Assembly (NCBI RefSeq): GCF_001625215.2
Contig: NC_030389.2
Span: 45,001,454 to 45,065,453, forward strand
From: Daucus carota subsp. sativus
Lineage: Eukaryota > Streptophyta > Magnoliopsida > Apiales > Apiaceae
Length of the DNA: 64,000 bases
Direction: 5' to 3'
Part shown: positions 23,701 to 35,262 of the stretch, in pieces
Layout of the letters: each line of letters opens with the position of its first letter
Numbering within the stretch: the stretch's first letter is position 1
The notes under the pieces: generated by a model
Databases searched by the model: none
The model's input: the letters and a program-made list of their open reading frames with translations, nothing else
What the model was told of the DNA's origin: nothing
Program-made: the position numbers and the translations under genes

Positions 23701-25152
23701 CCTCAATACTCTTCCAGACACAATTTGCAATCTCAGATCATTGAAAATTTTAGAGATTGACAGTTGTGAGAGGCTAGAAGAATTGCCAGGCCAACTGCAG
23801 AAGATTACAAGCTTGAGGGAGCTACTTTTAAGTAGTACTGCAATTTCAAAAGTGGAATTAAGCCAACTCCCATTATCATTAAAAAGGTTAGATTTTTCTA
23901 AGAGTGTTCTGACTGCCCTGCCATCCGGTATCAGCCAGCTATCGAACCTAGAGTACCTTAATATTGAAGGATGTAAGCAGCTGTTGTCCATTGAAGAACT
24001 TCCTCCAAATCTGAAAGAGCTAAATGCATCTTATTGTCCATCTGTAAAAATATATCGAGCCATTTTGAAACACTTGGAGGTACTGAACCTTGAATATTGC
24101 AGTGGTCTGAAAGAGATTCAAGGTTTAGAGGAACTCACTTCTGTTAAAGAATTTAATTTTACATGGTGCAGACAACTATGGTGTATTGCAGAACTTCCTC
24201 CTAATCTGAAATTGTTAAGTGCATATCAGTGTTCATCTCTGAAAAGACTGCCACATCTATCCAACTTGAAACACATGGAGAAAATGGACCTCAGAAAATG
24301 TGTAGGTTTGACAGAGATTCAAGGCTTGGAGGAACTCACTTCCTTAAAAATACTTGATCTCGACATGTGTACTAATTTGTTGACTATTGGAGAACTTCCT
24401 TCTACAATTGAATGGATGAAGGCCAATGGCTGTTCGTCTATGAAAATTTTACCCGATCTATCCAATCTGAAACACTTGGAGATGTTGGACCTTACAGGTT
24501 GTAGTGCTTTGACAGAGATTCAAGGTTCAGAGGAACTCTCTTCTATCAGGGAACTTCGCTTGGAAGATTGCAGCTTATCTCTTCTTCAACGCATTTTCAC
24601 AAAACGTTTCTTTCAGGTTTGTTTGATCTCTTAAATTGTTGCACGACGAACCTTGATTTCATCTTGAGAAACTTTGTTAATAAATTTCTGAAGTCGCAAG
24701 TAATTTTTTGTGTCAGAAGCTTTATCATGGCTTTTGTTGTCTAACTTTGTTTTTCCACGATAAAACAACAGACTTACTCTGGATTCGGGAATGTTATTAG
24801 AATTTACCCTGGGGTGAAAATGTATTTGCCAAGTTGGATAAGTCAATTACATGATTCAGAATCAAGAAGAAGAGTGTCGTTGGATCTGACGCCAAGTACG
24901 TCACACAATTTTTTGGGGACGATCCTTTGCTTCAAAGAAGCAACATCTGTCCATTGGAACGAAAACACTTATTCCATTAAGAACATCAGAAGTGGTTTCA
25001 AATGGAGCAGCAGCATTCACAACTATTACACTGATGGATTAATAATAATAGTACCAGAGTCGATCTTCTCTGTCACAGACAGTGATCACAGAATTGAATT
25101 CACAGCAGCAGGAAGAGAATTTTTTGCTATTCATCTATTGTACAGTGATTGA
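20705..25152 (+). CDS. TNL-B: complete TIR-NBS-LRR-C-JID immune receptor
   Basis: Five exons join in frame: 20705-21216 (TIR), 21499-22618 (NB-ARC), 22735-23016, 23090-24616 (LRR) and 24772-25152 (C-JID), giving about 1273 aa. The TIR (about residues 20-165) has WDVFLSYRGP, DDYKLRMGD and WCLNEL, whose Glu95 aligns with the NADase catalytic Glu of plant TIRs. NB-ARC (about 172-540): P-loop GMGGVGKTT with Lys230, LVVIDDL, VTTRHEDIL, GLPLALKVFGS, FLDIACFF, and MHD at 503-505. Residues 545-1147 hold many LRRs, followed by a post-LRR domain with the usual opening (VIRIYPGVKMYLPSWIS). In known TNLs the LRR and C-JID recognise effectors, the NB-ARC drives tetramer assembly, and the TIR then makes nucleotide signals. 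This is the only gene in the cluster open through all five exons. Introns are short and consensus. Specificity cannot be inferred. Confidence 0.95.
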
Positions 25153-25411
25153 ATATCCGCTACAAAATGGTGAAGACAGAAATATCGGAAGCAGAGAATC
25201 TATATTTCAAAATAAAGGGTGTATATACAATTGCTTCAAAAAAGCCGAAAGCTATATTGAAATATTAACTTTTACAATAGAGAATTTAATACTTTTCTGA
25301 CTAGGGATCAATTTTTATGAAATTGGACTAGATGGATTCTAATGCAAGAGTTTCGACATTACATTAAACAAAAAAATTGTATTTATAACTGAAGAAGTGA
25401 AGTTTAAGTTG

Positions 25412-25800
25412 CCTGTTCTTTTCACAAACATGTTCTCCTGAAACATTGGCAGCTTCTTTCAGTGCAGCACACCATTTGTCCACCTGCTGCATTTGATCCT
25501 TGTAGTTCTTGATGAACTTCGATAGCTTTTTTAAAACCATTGCTGACATGACACACAACAGATGGTGAACACTGGAAGGATTAACCTGTGTTCTGTTCTT
25601 CTGAATTTGACGATATGGACCAGCTCATTAAGGCACCAAGGAGGAAGAAGCATAATTTTCGGAGAAGACAACAATGTAAATCTTGGATTCTTCTATAGCC
25701 TCTCTCAATGCATCTGTATCCGGACCACGATAGCTCAAGAAAACGTCCAAGTAAGAGCTGAATCCAGAGCAGACCTGGACACTGGAGTATGAAAAGGAAG
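25412..25800 (-). pseudogene. TIR exon fragment with internal deletions
   Basis: The minus strand shows TIR pieces in order: SYLDVFLSYRGPDT joined directly to DALREAIEESKIYIVVFSENYASS (about 34 residues between them missing), then a frame-shifted middle, then DQMQQVDKWCAALKEAANVS-GEHVCEKNR ending in the usual CAG|G donor. It belongs to the TNL-A/B subfamily. No NB-ARC exon follows downstream: the next sequence is TNL-B's 3' end in the opposite orientation. It is a dead remnant lying between TNL-B and TNL-C. Confidence 0.85.
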
Positions 25801-26015
25801 AGAATTGTAGGAACAAGTGAGCTGGCTAATGCTGAATTTATTGCCGTGTTTGTTCTATCTTATTGTTTATCAGAAATACTTACTCTACTTACATCTAGAA
25901 AAAAGTACTATATTTATAATCATAAGATTTTATGCTGTTTTTCTTCTGTGCACTACACAATGTCATAACTTTTTACATGCCAACAACAAACTTTGTAAAT
26001 GCTGAATATTTTATG
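25790..26015 (+). repeat. Copy of the TNL upstream block fused to the end of TNL-C
   Basis: Sequence such as 'gaagagaattgtaggaac', 'gtgagctgg' and 'cagaaatacttactctactt' matches the reverse complement of 20330-20540 in the TNL-A/B spacer. Here it abuts the stop codon of TNL-C at 26016, so it marks a recombination junction between a TNL 5' block and a TNL 3' end. Confidence 0.6.
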
Positions 26016-29000
26016 CTAATCTACAATCACTTCCAGGCCACTAAATCTTGTAAGGTTCAGTATGTCCAATTGTTTAAGATTTGGACAACGACTTGCATAT
26101 AGCTTTTTCAGATTAGGAGGAAGTTCTTCAATGGACAAGAGTTGACTACATCCTTCAAGCTTAAGACATTCCAGGTTCGTTAGCCGACTGATTCCGAGTG
26201 GCAGCGCAGTGAAAGTACACTCCTGAAGATCAAGATGCTTCAGTGCTTTCAAGTTGCCAATAGTTTCGGGAAGACTTGCTAGCATCCAACAAGCCCCTAA
26301 ATTTAGGGAAACAAGCCCTGCCAACCTTCCAATTGATCTGTGTATCTGTGTCAAGCTTGGGCAAGCTAGAAAACTTAAACTCACCAAAGATGGTAACATG
26401 TTGAAATCTGGAGTCGTCGTTAAATCCCAAGAATATGTCACTTTCAGAATCTTTAACTTCTGGAAAACCTGTAAAAGTCGGTGAATGAAGGCTTCAAATT
26501 TAACCAAAAACATGAATGTACTCAGAGCTTGCTGAATTGATCTAATAACTATATAATTTACTTTTAAATCTTTTTTTCTACAAAAAAAAAAATTAGTATG
26601 GTTTTTTTGTTATAACAAACTTTAAGAAATAAATTATGGAAATAGGCGGTCTACAAATTTAAATAACTCATCAAATTTAAGATGGAGGAAGTAATTACTA
26701 AACTATCCATGAAAATTATAATTTATTAAGCTTATCTCCAAACTAAGACAATACATTATCTTCCCAAAATTTTAAAAAGAAGGATTTTTTAATTTCCGGT
26801 CAAAAGTTTAGTGAAAAGAAAATTCAATTTATAAGATTGAATTTTTCACTCCTACAATTCCCTAAATAAGAATTTTGTTAACAAAAAAGAGAAATATATT
26901 TGTAATTTATATTTTATATTATTGTTGTTACTATAAGATTATTCTAAATATTAATATTTAAAGTACCAAATCATCTGGTTTTTGTCATTTACTTATTAAT
27001 ATATAAAATATTAGTTAAAATTTAACATAATCATATAGATTTTATAATCAGATATTAATTTATAATATAAAAATTTAGAAAGATATGCCGTTGTGGTGTT
27101 TTTTTTTTTTGAGATGTATCGTTGTGTTTTCTTCTTCTTTGTTGTAGAACACCATCTAAACTGTTGATGTTAGTGTTGATGTTTGGTCTTTAGAATTATC
27201 ATTGCTCCTTATAGTTAGTGATTATATATTAAAAATATTAATTTTTTGTATAATTAATGAGTTTTATATGAATAAAATACTTAATCATATATAACAAGTT
27301 GGAACCAACCCTTGGTGCTAATAAATTAGAATCAACTTGACTTATAATCTGAAATTTTGGTGAAATTGAAAATACTGATTTTACTTTTTACTTTCAAAAC
27401 TTGACTTCGTAAAAATGTATATGATCACTAAAAATAATTTATAAAAGTTATTATAATATTAATAGTTTTTATATCAAATTAGTTATAAATATCAATAAAT
27501 TTATCCAAACATAAACTAAAAGTTACTTTCCTATAAATTCTTTTCTTACTTATTGCATGACACTTTTTCTAAATTTAACCAAATGCCCCAAAGATGTATA
27601 ATACTAGTTTTTTAAATGATAAAAAAAGAAGTTTTAATTATAAATTACAATCTATTTTATTTGTTAAGAAAAGATTGCACGGCACAATAAATTTAAGACC
27701 CAAGAGATTTAAAAAAATCAGTAGAATATAATCTCCAATTAAATATAAACTAACGACTGATATGAAGGGAAATGAGGAAGTTTTGGGTTTTGGAAGGGTT
27801 ACTACTTGATCACAACTCTATAAAATGATTTACAATAAAATCTTGATATATTAATAATCAATAAATTAATAATTTATAATTATAATGTCAATAAAAAATA
27901 TTATAATAACTTTGTCTGTCAATAAATTATTAATTTATAGAGATTTTAGTGTATAACACTAGAATATTAGATGAAAAGTAAAATAAATATCAATGCATGA
28001 CGTACCATATTGAGCTCCATAGTTCTCAAACTCGTATTTGTCAGTTCAAGTATTCCAAGATTTATGGGTTTGAAATCAAGCGGAAAATGTTCCAAAGGAC
28101 ACCACTCCCAAGATAGCCACCTTAGATCTCTGAATGTTTTGTCAAAGCTTCCGATTGGTTTCCGAAAACCAACTAGATGAAGAAATCTTAAATTTTTCAT
28201 CTTTTTGAATGTTTTTAGTTGGGGTTCCTCTGATTCCCGCTCTAATTCCCAGGCTAATTCCTCTTTGTAGTAAATACCTTCAAGTGCATCCATATCTACA
28301 CACTAGATGTTAATGTCAGGAGAACAAATGTTAATATAAACCATTTTGAAATACATGCAATTTTGTTTTTAACACAAATTTTTAAGTGTTTTGACTGTAC
28401 TGTTAAAATTATTATTTTAAGATTTTCTTTTTTCTAAAATTACAATACTAATCATATATTTTCATTCAGAAAAGCAAAATTTAAAAACAATAATTTTAAC
28501 TATACCTTCAAAAGAACTATGTGACTTATATTTTAACACGGAGGAAGTATTTTATAATTAAATCTAAATTACTAAGAAAGAGTAGGCCCAGTAGGGTAAT
28601 GAACCACATATATGTATACATTAAAATTACCTCGTTCTCCTCTGTCAACACGCGCTCTATATCTCTGCCCCGCCAAAGCCTGCTATATTTTGCTGGATTA
28701 CCTGGAGACTTGTTCTGTGCAACTTTCCTCCCCATGTCCCGAAGAAGATCATGCATATGCAACACATTTTTATCATCGATTGTCAGTAAACATCTTCCCT
28801 TCAAATTGTTGATTTTAACATTTACATAAGGATAATAAGTCTCCAATATTTCAAATACCCTCTCTTTCTGCCACCCAATGAAAAAACAAGCAATGTCAAG
28901 GAACATTTTCTTCAGCTGAGTGCCATCAATAGCATCATAGCTAATTACAAGTCTATCCTGAATTTCTTCGTTGATAGTTTCTTTCAGGTCTTCAATGAAT

Positions 29001-32000
29001 TCTCTCCATTCCTCAACCTCGTATTTTGTATGCACAACCGAGCCATAAATCTGCAGAGCCAATGGAAGCCCGTCAGCCAATGACAGAATGTCGTTAGACA
29101 ATTTCTTTAGAGTGTCAGAATCAAATTGAAATGGAAGACCATCAGCCAAAATGTCGTTAGAAAATTCCATAAGAGTGTCATCTAGCTCAGAACCAAATCC
29201 AAATGCATGTTTTTGAAACAGTTTGAGAGAATCTTTTGGACCCAACTTATCTACCATGTGTCGATGTTCAATTTTTACCTCAAAATATTTCAGTATATCT
29301 TCCTGCCTTGTAGTTATGATGACAACACTCCCATGACCAAACGACTTTACTCCCAAAAATTTAAGCGGATTGGAGTGGTTTAAATCATCAATAACAACTA
29401 GAATCTTTTGGTCTTTTAATCTAGTTTCTATTAACTTTTTCCCATCGGCAACATCATTTACATCCTTTTCATTTTGAAGAAGAACATCATTAAGAAGTTG
29501 CTGCTGTAAACACTTCATGCCTTCATTTGTGCTTGAATTTTCCGTTACATCCGCCAGGAAGCAACTACCTTTGAAATCGAGATGTATCATATCAAACACA
29601 GCTTTGGCGAGAGTTGTTTTGCCAACTCCACCCATACCATATATACCAATTTTAGTGGCACCACTGCTCACCAATTCTTCTATGCTCTTAATACTACCAT
29701 CCAAGCCTACAGTTTTCTCATTAAAACTCTTGGGTTTTGTCCGCGGTAATATTTCAGCAACAATTTTTTCGATAACATCAGGTTCCTCTCTGCAATGAAT
29801 TCTTTCTTATATTAAATAGAATCTCCTAAATAAATAATTTTTATTATTAATTAATACTGTTTGCTCAGGTTGAAGAAAATCTAGAACTTGGATATGTTTA
29901 TAACAAAAAAATATGAACTACATTTGTTTTACAAAGGATGTTCAAAAAAATTCTTATATTTAGTTAAATATTGGCTTAATGACCTTTTAGCCCTCAAAGT
30001 TTGGAGGGTTGTACCGATGTGGCCTCAATGTTTCAACTCGGCCGATTCAACCCTCCAAGTTTCACAAATGTACCTTTTAAGCCTTATACCGGTATGACTG
30101 AAAAAAGGGTATAACTCGGAGGGTAAAGTAGACAAATCCTAATGTGGGTAAAGTTTGGGCATAAGGGTTAAAAGGTACATTTGTGAAACTTCGAGGGTCG
30201 AGTGACTAAGTTACAAATAGTGGTAGTCTGGAGATTTGATTTGTTCTGGGGTTTATGACTAATCAAAGAACACAAATGAAGCACTGATATGCTGAAATAA
30301 TATGAATGATATAGAATTTATAGCAGACAAATTAAACAATTTTCAAAGAGAGTGTAGAAATAGCTCAGAACTGCCACACTATTGATTTACACACTTTGAC
30401 ACACTATCTAATCTTAATACTTCATTTTTCTTAGAAAATGATTTTTTTAATACTTTAATTTTTTTTAAATGATTTGTTATATTGTAAATATATAGTTAAA
30501 TACCGGCGACTTCGGTCAAAGAGACCGCTGGTATTTAACTAAAGCCGCTGGTATTTCTTAGATTAAAATTAAAAGTGGGCTTATTATCCACTGATTTTTT
30601 CACTTGATTTTAGATTGCCCCGTTCGATCCCTCAAAAAAGAAGAAAAAGAAGAAAGTTGTGATTCAAGATCCTGCCGATGAGCCAGTAGCAACCGTGCCC
30701 CCCGCCGCCCCCCCCCCCCCCCCCCCCCCCCCAAATTTAATATGCTCTAAAGTTGTTTCTGATGATGATTTTCTCTGTATTTTCAGCTTGAAACAGGTGT
30801 GCTATGGGGATCTCTTGTCCGAATTTTAGTGAATGTATCTTGTGACACATGTTCATCTGGCTCCTTTAATTGCAGGTTCAGACTGATCTGTTGGATGATG
30901 AGAAAGAAAACGAGGCAGATAATTTGGCTGGTAAGTTATCTTTAACTAGTTATTTTTTAGATATAATTTGTTGTGTAGGAATCAATAATTGATTAATTTC
31001 TCGTTATGGTTGTTATGAACTTGGTGACTGCATTGTTTGCATGGTTCTTGTTGGAGTGTGCTCCGTTCACTCTCTTTTACTGTAAGTTTCTAAGTTTGAG
31101 GTGCAACTTATATTTCCTAATGGCCTTTGCTGTCGAGGAGAGTACAAATTAGTATTATATTCTTGCAAACTAATGTTCTGAATCACTTCATTGGGTTAGC
31201 ACATTGCTGTAAGATAAAGCTGTGCATAGAAGTTTCTATAACATATTAAAGCTTGATGATTTAGTTATCACAACCAATTATGATTGGCTGATAATTTTTT
31301 GTTAAACATATTGTTGGCATGAATGTCAGACAATTAAATATATAGATAGTGTGTAAAACAATTGGCAAAGAGAATATAGAAATAGTCAAATAAAACAATT
31401 GTCAAGGAGAATCTGGGTCGTCACTACCAGCGGCTTCAGTCTCATTTCTGAAAACAAAAAGGCATAATGACCTTTTACCCCTCGAAGTTTCACAAATGTA
31501 CCTTTCAACCCTTATGCCTAAACTTTACCCGATTTGTCTACTTTACCCTCAGATTTATACCATTTTTTTCAATCATACCAGTATAAGGGTTAAGAGGTAC
31601 ATTTGTGAAACTTGGAGGGTTGAATCGGCCGAGTTGAAACATCGAGGCCGCATCGGTACAATATAATTGATGATATGCAATAATATACATTACAAACAGA
31701 GATATAGGGTAAAAGAAAATGGGACCGAACTTGTTGAGTCATGCGTGTGTAAAAGAAAATTACTCCCGGTTGTTTGTTTGAGATAACATGTCCGACTTCA
31801 AAATTACGCATATTAAAAAAAATTATTTTTTATAAATTTTTAATTTGAAATCATATTTATTACTCCCTCGTCCCAATGGGATGTATACGTTCACTGTTTG
31901 CATGCATTTCGAGATTCCAATAAAGTATAGTTCCATAATGTTTTTTAAAAATTTTCTTTTTTTTGAATAAAAGTTTAAACATCAAGCATTTATTCAGAAA

Positions 32001-32823
32001 AAAATTAAAAAGAAATTGTGGAGCTATATACTTTAAAACTTAAAAGAACCTTAAAAAGCGTGTCAAAGAGTAACGTATACAATTCATTGGGACGGAGGGA
32101 GTATATTTATGAAATATAACATGTGAAATATAGTTGATCTTGTAAATATAAATTAGATATATGTATATATAGTTGATCTTGAAAATAAAACTATGAACTA
32201 TACAAATTGAAAGTTGAAACTGAAAACTAAATTTACACATTTTTCTCTTTTCAACAAGGTAAATGTACTTTAAAACGGAGCTAGTACCTGTTTTTTTCGC
32301 ATACATGACTTCCGGAAATGCCGGCTGGTACGTTCAGCGCATGGAGCCAGCTTTTCACTCTCTGCTCTTCATTCTTGTAATACCCTTTAGCATGAAGTTG
32401 AAGAGCTTTATCATATATACTACTTTCTTCTTCTTCTTTATCTATACTAACATGTCGCACAGTAGATGGATCAATATGGTGAAACACAGGAATAATCAAC
32501 CTCTCCTCTTTTTCGTGAAGACTGACAATATCTACCAGCTCGTCCAGGCACCAGGTAGAAGAAGCATAATCTTCGGAGAAGACAACAATGTAAATCTTGG
32601 ATTCTTTTATTGCTGTTCTCAATGCCTTTGGGAGAACTTCTCCCTGGCGTAGCTTATAATCATCCTTAAAAGTTTTAATTCTATGATCATTTAGTGCTTT
32701 GTACAAATGAGCGGTGAAAGTAGGCCCAGTATCAGGACCGCGATAGCTCAAAAAAACGTCCCAGATAAGAGCTGAATTTGGAGCAGAAGAGGATGCTGGA
32801 GTTTGAGAACTTCCTGAAGCCAT
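26016..32823 (-). CDS. TNL-C: TIR-NBS with a shortened LRR
   Basis: Exons: 32823-32288 (TIR), 29789-28631 (NB-ARC), 28302-28006 and 26468-26016 (LRR), an open frame of about 814 aa. The TIR (WDVFLSYRGPDTG, WCLDEL) keeps the catalytic Glu. NB-ARC has GMGGVGKTT, LVVIDDL, ITTRQEDIL, GLPLAL, FLDIACFF and LHMHD. The GLPL region carries an extra partial repeat (SNDILADGLPF before SNDILSLADGLPL), shared with TNL-E and -F. In the LRR exon the run jumps from LDLQEC straight to FTALPLGIS, so about half the LRRs are deleted relative to TNL-D. It ends at GLEVIVD-stop without C-JID. Intron 1 is 2.5 kb owing to an insertion with eIF2-beta fragments and a MITE; the last intron (26469-28005) is AT-rich. It could make protein, but with reduced ligand-sensing surface. 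Confidence 0.85.
30614..30930 (+). pseudogene. Captured exon fragments of translation initiation factor eIF2 subunit beta
   Basis: After an acceptor-like 'gattttag', codons at 30614-30700 read IAPFDPSKKKKKKKVVIQ-DPADEPV, the hallmark N-terminal lysine block of plant eIF2-beta. A second exon at 30875-30930, bounded by GCAG and GTAAG, reads VQTDLLDDEKENEADNLAG, the next conserved block of the same protein. The linker between them is corrupted by a 25-base C run. No further eIF2-beta exons follow. The order and splice signals show capture of genomic rather than processed DNA. Confidence 0.8.
30708..30732 (+). repeat. Poly-C homopolymer of 25 bases
   Basis: An uninterrupted run of 25 C lies just after 'cccgccg' within the captured eIF2-beta fragment. 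Such a run is rare in AT-rich plant DNA and could be a true expansion, an assembly artefact or a poorly resolved read end. Confidence 0.9.
31861..32103. mobile_element. Stowaway-like MITE (Tc1/mariner) in intron 1 of TNL-C
   Basis: It begins 'TActccctcgtccca', ends 'gggacggagggagTA', and is flanked by TA dinucleotides. Related copies lie at 39275-39852 and 48358-48612. It sits 185 bases downstream of the TIR exon donor. Confidence 0.8.
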
Positions 32824-33915
32824 TGATTAACACAGCAGATGGAAGATATCAAAATAAGAAATGACTGTAAACACTATTAGGGGGTGGAGATGATTAAATA
32901 AGGCACAAATTTGATAGATTACCAATAATAACTTAAAAGTCCACTACCACTAAAATTGAAGACAGCTAAGACAAGTTCCTTAAAGCATCTTATGGTTGCA
33001 TCCTGTGCTGATATGAATTTTGGACTCATCTGTTTATCTTTTGTCTAATACTCTCTCTGTCTCAAAATAATTTTGGTGTAGTTTTGTTTTGATTTGACTT
33101 AATCAAATTGATCAACAATTATACATATTATATGATAAATCATATCATGAGGAAGTATATTTGATCTGCTTTAAAATGAATATTTTAGTTTTTAAAAATT
33201 ATAAGAAAGAATTAATTTTTATTTTTAATAAAAAAATAGTCAATTATAAGGTACTGTTTGATTGATTACAATCAAATAATCTAAAAGTCTACTAATACTG
33301 ACAATATACACAACTAGACAAGTCCTTGAAGCATCTCATGGTTTAATAAAAGGGCAATTTGAAGTCTTAGATTAAAAGCAACGGGTACCAATCAGTGAAG
33401 CAGAGTGGTTTAGATGTCATGTTCTATTCATTTTAAATGAGCATACTATTAGGGGATGAAGATGGTTAGATAGGCTAATAGTTTTGATAAACTAATCGCT
33501 TGCATCAATCCAAAAAACAGAGTCCACTAATACAAGGTTGTGCATTCTGCTAACGGAAACTGAATTTTTTTTCCGATTAACCTAAACCGAAATTTATCAA
33601 AATTCTCTGCCGAATATCACCGTTTCAAATGCTCAGAAGTCAGAATCAGAAGCTATGCATCGAATCCCCCAATTGGCCAGTTCCCCAATTCTTATCAAGC
33701 CCAAATTGACACACAAACAACTAGTAACATAGATACACGGATAGATTCAAACATATAGCTACAAAGCCAACAACTCGATTTAAATATATAGACACAGTCG
33801 TTATAAAACTGAATCGATTTTTGTTTACCTCGATTGGCTTGGGAGTTGAGAATTGAGTGATCGACTGGTGGACTTGAGAGAAACAAGAGTCGACTCCGTT
33901 GAGAATGTTGATAGT

Positions 33916-34411
33916 TGACTCAAGGGGCGTAAACGAGCCGAGCCGAGTCCAACCATGCCAGGCTCGGCTCAGCTCGACTGAAAAGTTCGGGGCTCGGTTT
34001 CGAGTTCGAGTTCGACCGAATTTTTAATTTCAAGTTCAAAACTCGGCTCGTAAATAGTTCGATAGGCTCGAGTTCGGCTCGAAAGCTCGAATCGAGTCAC
34101 CAAATATTGACAAAAACTCGAAATATGATCGGTTCGACTCGAGTTCGATTCGATTAAATATATAAATTATAAATAAAATATTAAATATATTTGTAAAAAT
34201 ATATTTATAATAAAAAAATTAAAAAATAATAGAGGCTCGATAAGGCTCGCGAACCTTACGAGCCGAGTAATTTGAAGCTCGAGCTCGGCTTGGTAAAACA
34301 TTCAAATAGCTCGAGCTCGAGCTCGGCTCGATTATTACCGAATTAAATTCGAATATTTTTCGAGCCGAACTCGAGTAGCTCACGAATAATTTTGGTTTGT
34401 CTACATCCCTA
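33916..34411. mobile_element. hAT-like non-autonomous element rich in 'ctcggctcg' motifs
   Basis: The ends 'aggggcgtaaacgagcc' and 'ggtttgtctacatccct' form imperfect inverted termini of hAT type, and the flanks 'agttgact' and 'agttgaac' are near-identical 8-mers. The body consists of repeated gagctcgagctcgg motifs. No transposase. It sits close to the symmetry centre of the C/D spacer. Confidence 0.6.
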
Positions 34412-34959
34412 GTTGAACCTGAATCACTGCTCTACAGAGGGGATGTAATTAGACTACGCCTATCTATCATAAAATTTAATTTGATAAATTATTTTGAAAT
34501 TTTTCCTTTTTAATAAAAATTTAAACATTAAAGTTTTATATAAAATAAGAAAAACTTATAAATATTTTGATAAATTATAATTAAACTGAGTAGTGATTCA
34601 CTTTCAAACTATCAAGATCCTCAACTGAGTCAACTCTTGTTTCCCTCAAGTCCACCAGTCGATCACTCGATTCTCAACTCCTAAGCCAAATGAGGTAAAC
34701 AAAACTCGATTCAATTTTGTATCGACTGTGTATTTATGTTTAAATCGAGTTTGTGGCTTTGTAGCTATATGATTGAAGCTATGTGTGTATCTATGTCACT
34801 ATGTTTGTCAATTTGGGTTTGATAAGAATTGGGGGATTTTGTTAAAGTTTGTGTTTTTAATAACTGGTCTTTCTTAGAATTGACCAAGTCTGAACCACTC
34901 TATTTCACTAATTTGTTCTCTTTCATTTGCTATTTTATGTTCTCTTGTATCCCTTCAAG

Positions 34960-35175
34960 AGGCATAAAAACAAACCAAAGCCCATCTAGATTAATCATTG
35001 TTAATATAATTGTTGAACTGTCCTGATTGACTGTACAAGTGGACTTTTTGGATCCATACAAGCTATTAGTTTATTAAAACTTTGAGCCTATCTAATTATC
35101 TTCACCCCCTAATAATCTTTACAATCATTTCTAATTTTCTCATCTGATATCTTCGATCTGCAGTCTGAAAAAATC
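34960..35175 (+). repeat. Tandem duplicate of the TNL-D promoter, first copy
   Basis: It matches 35650-35865 along its length, including 'tagattaatcattgttaata', 'tcaccccctaataa' and 'gatatcttcgatctgcagtc'. The second copy runs into the TNL-D ATG; in this first copy the ATG position reads 'aaaaaatcaacta', so no TIR follows. Confidence 0.85.
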
Positions 35176-35198
35176 AACTAATAGCTTTTAGCAATGTT

Positions 35199-35262
35199 AT
35201 GGTTTGAGCATCGTATAGAGAGCATAGTAGCAATGTTGAGCAGCGGACATTCAACAGGAGTT
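35199..35262 (+). pseudogene. NB-ARC fragment after the duplicate promoter
   Basis: The bases encode G-L-E-H-R-I-E-S-I-V-A-M-L-S-S-G-H-S-T and match the start of the TNL-D NB-ARC exon (38120-38180). It is a remnant of an upstream TNL copy whose TIR and most other sequence were deleted, leaving promoter and this piece. Confidence 0.7.

Larger units (their letters stand above)
29974..31666. mobile_element. Composite insertion with inverted ~215-bp ends carrying host-gene exons
   Basis: The left end (29974-30215, starting 'ggcttaatgaccttttag') and right end (31450-31666) are inverted copies sharing 'ccgattcaaccctccaag', 'gggtaaagtagacaaatc' and 'aggtacatttgtgaaact'. Sequence on both sides is collinear with intron 1 of TNL-E and -F, which lack the insertion; about 230 bases of host intron are missing here. 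The interior holds eIF2-beta exon fragments and shorter repeats of 'agccgctggtatt'. It could be a long-TIR gene-capturing element (Pack-MULE style), or two MITEs flanking other captured DNA. Confidence 0.55.

Noticed and set aside
28521-28829. Many 70-145-codon frames opposite the NB-ARC and LRR exons
   Set aside because: They are antisense shadows of conserved TNL codons, appear at the same places in every paralogue, and have no features of their own.
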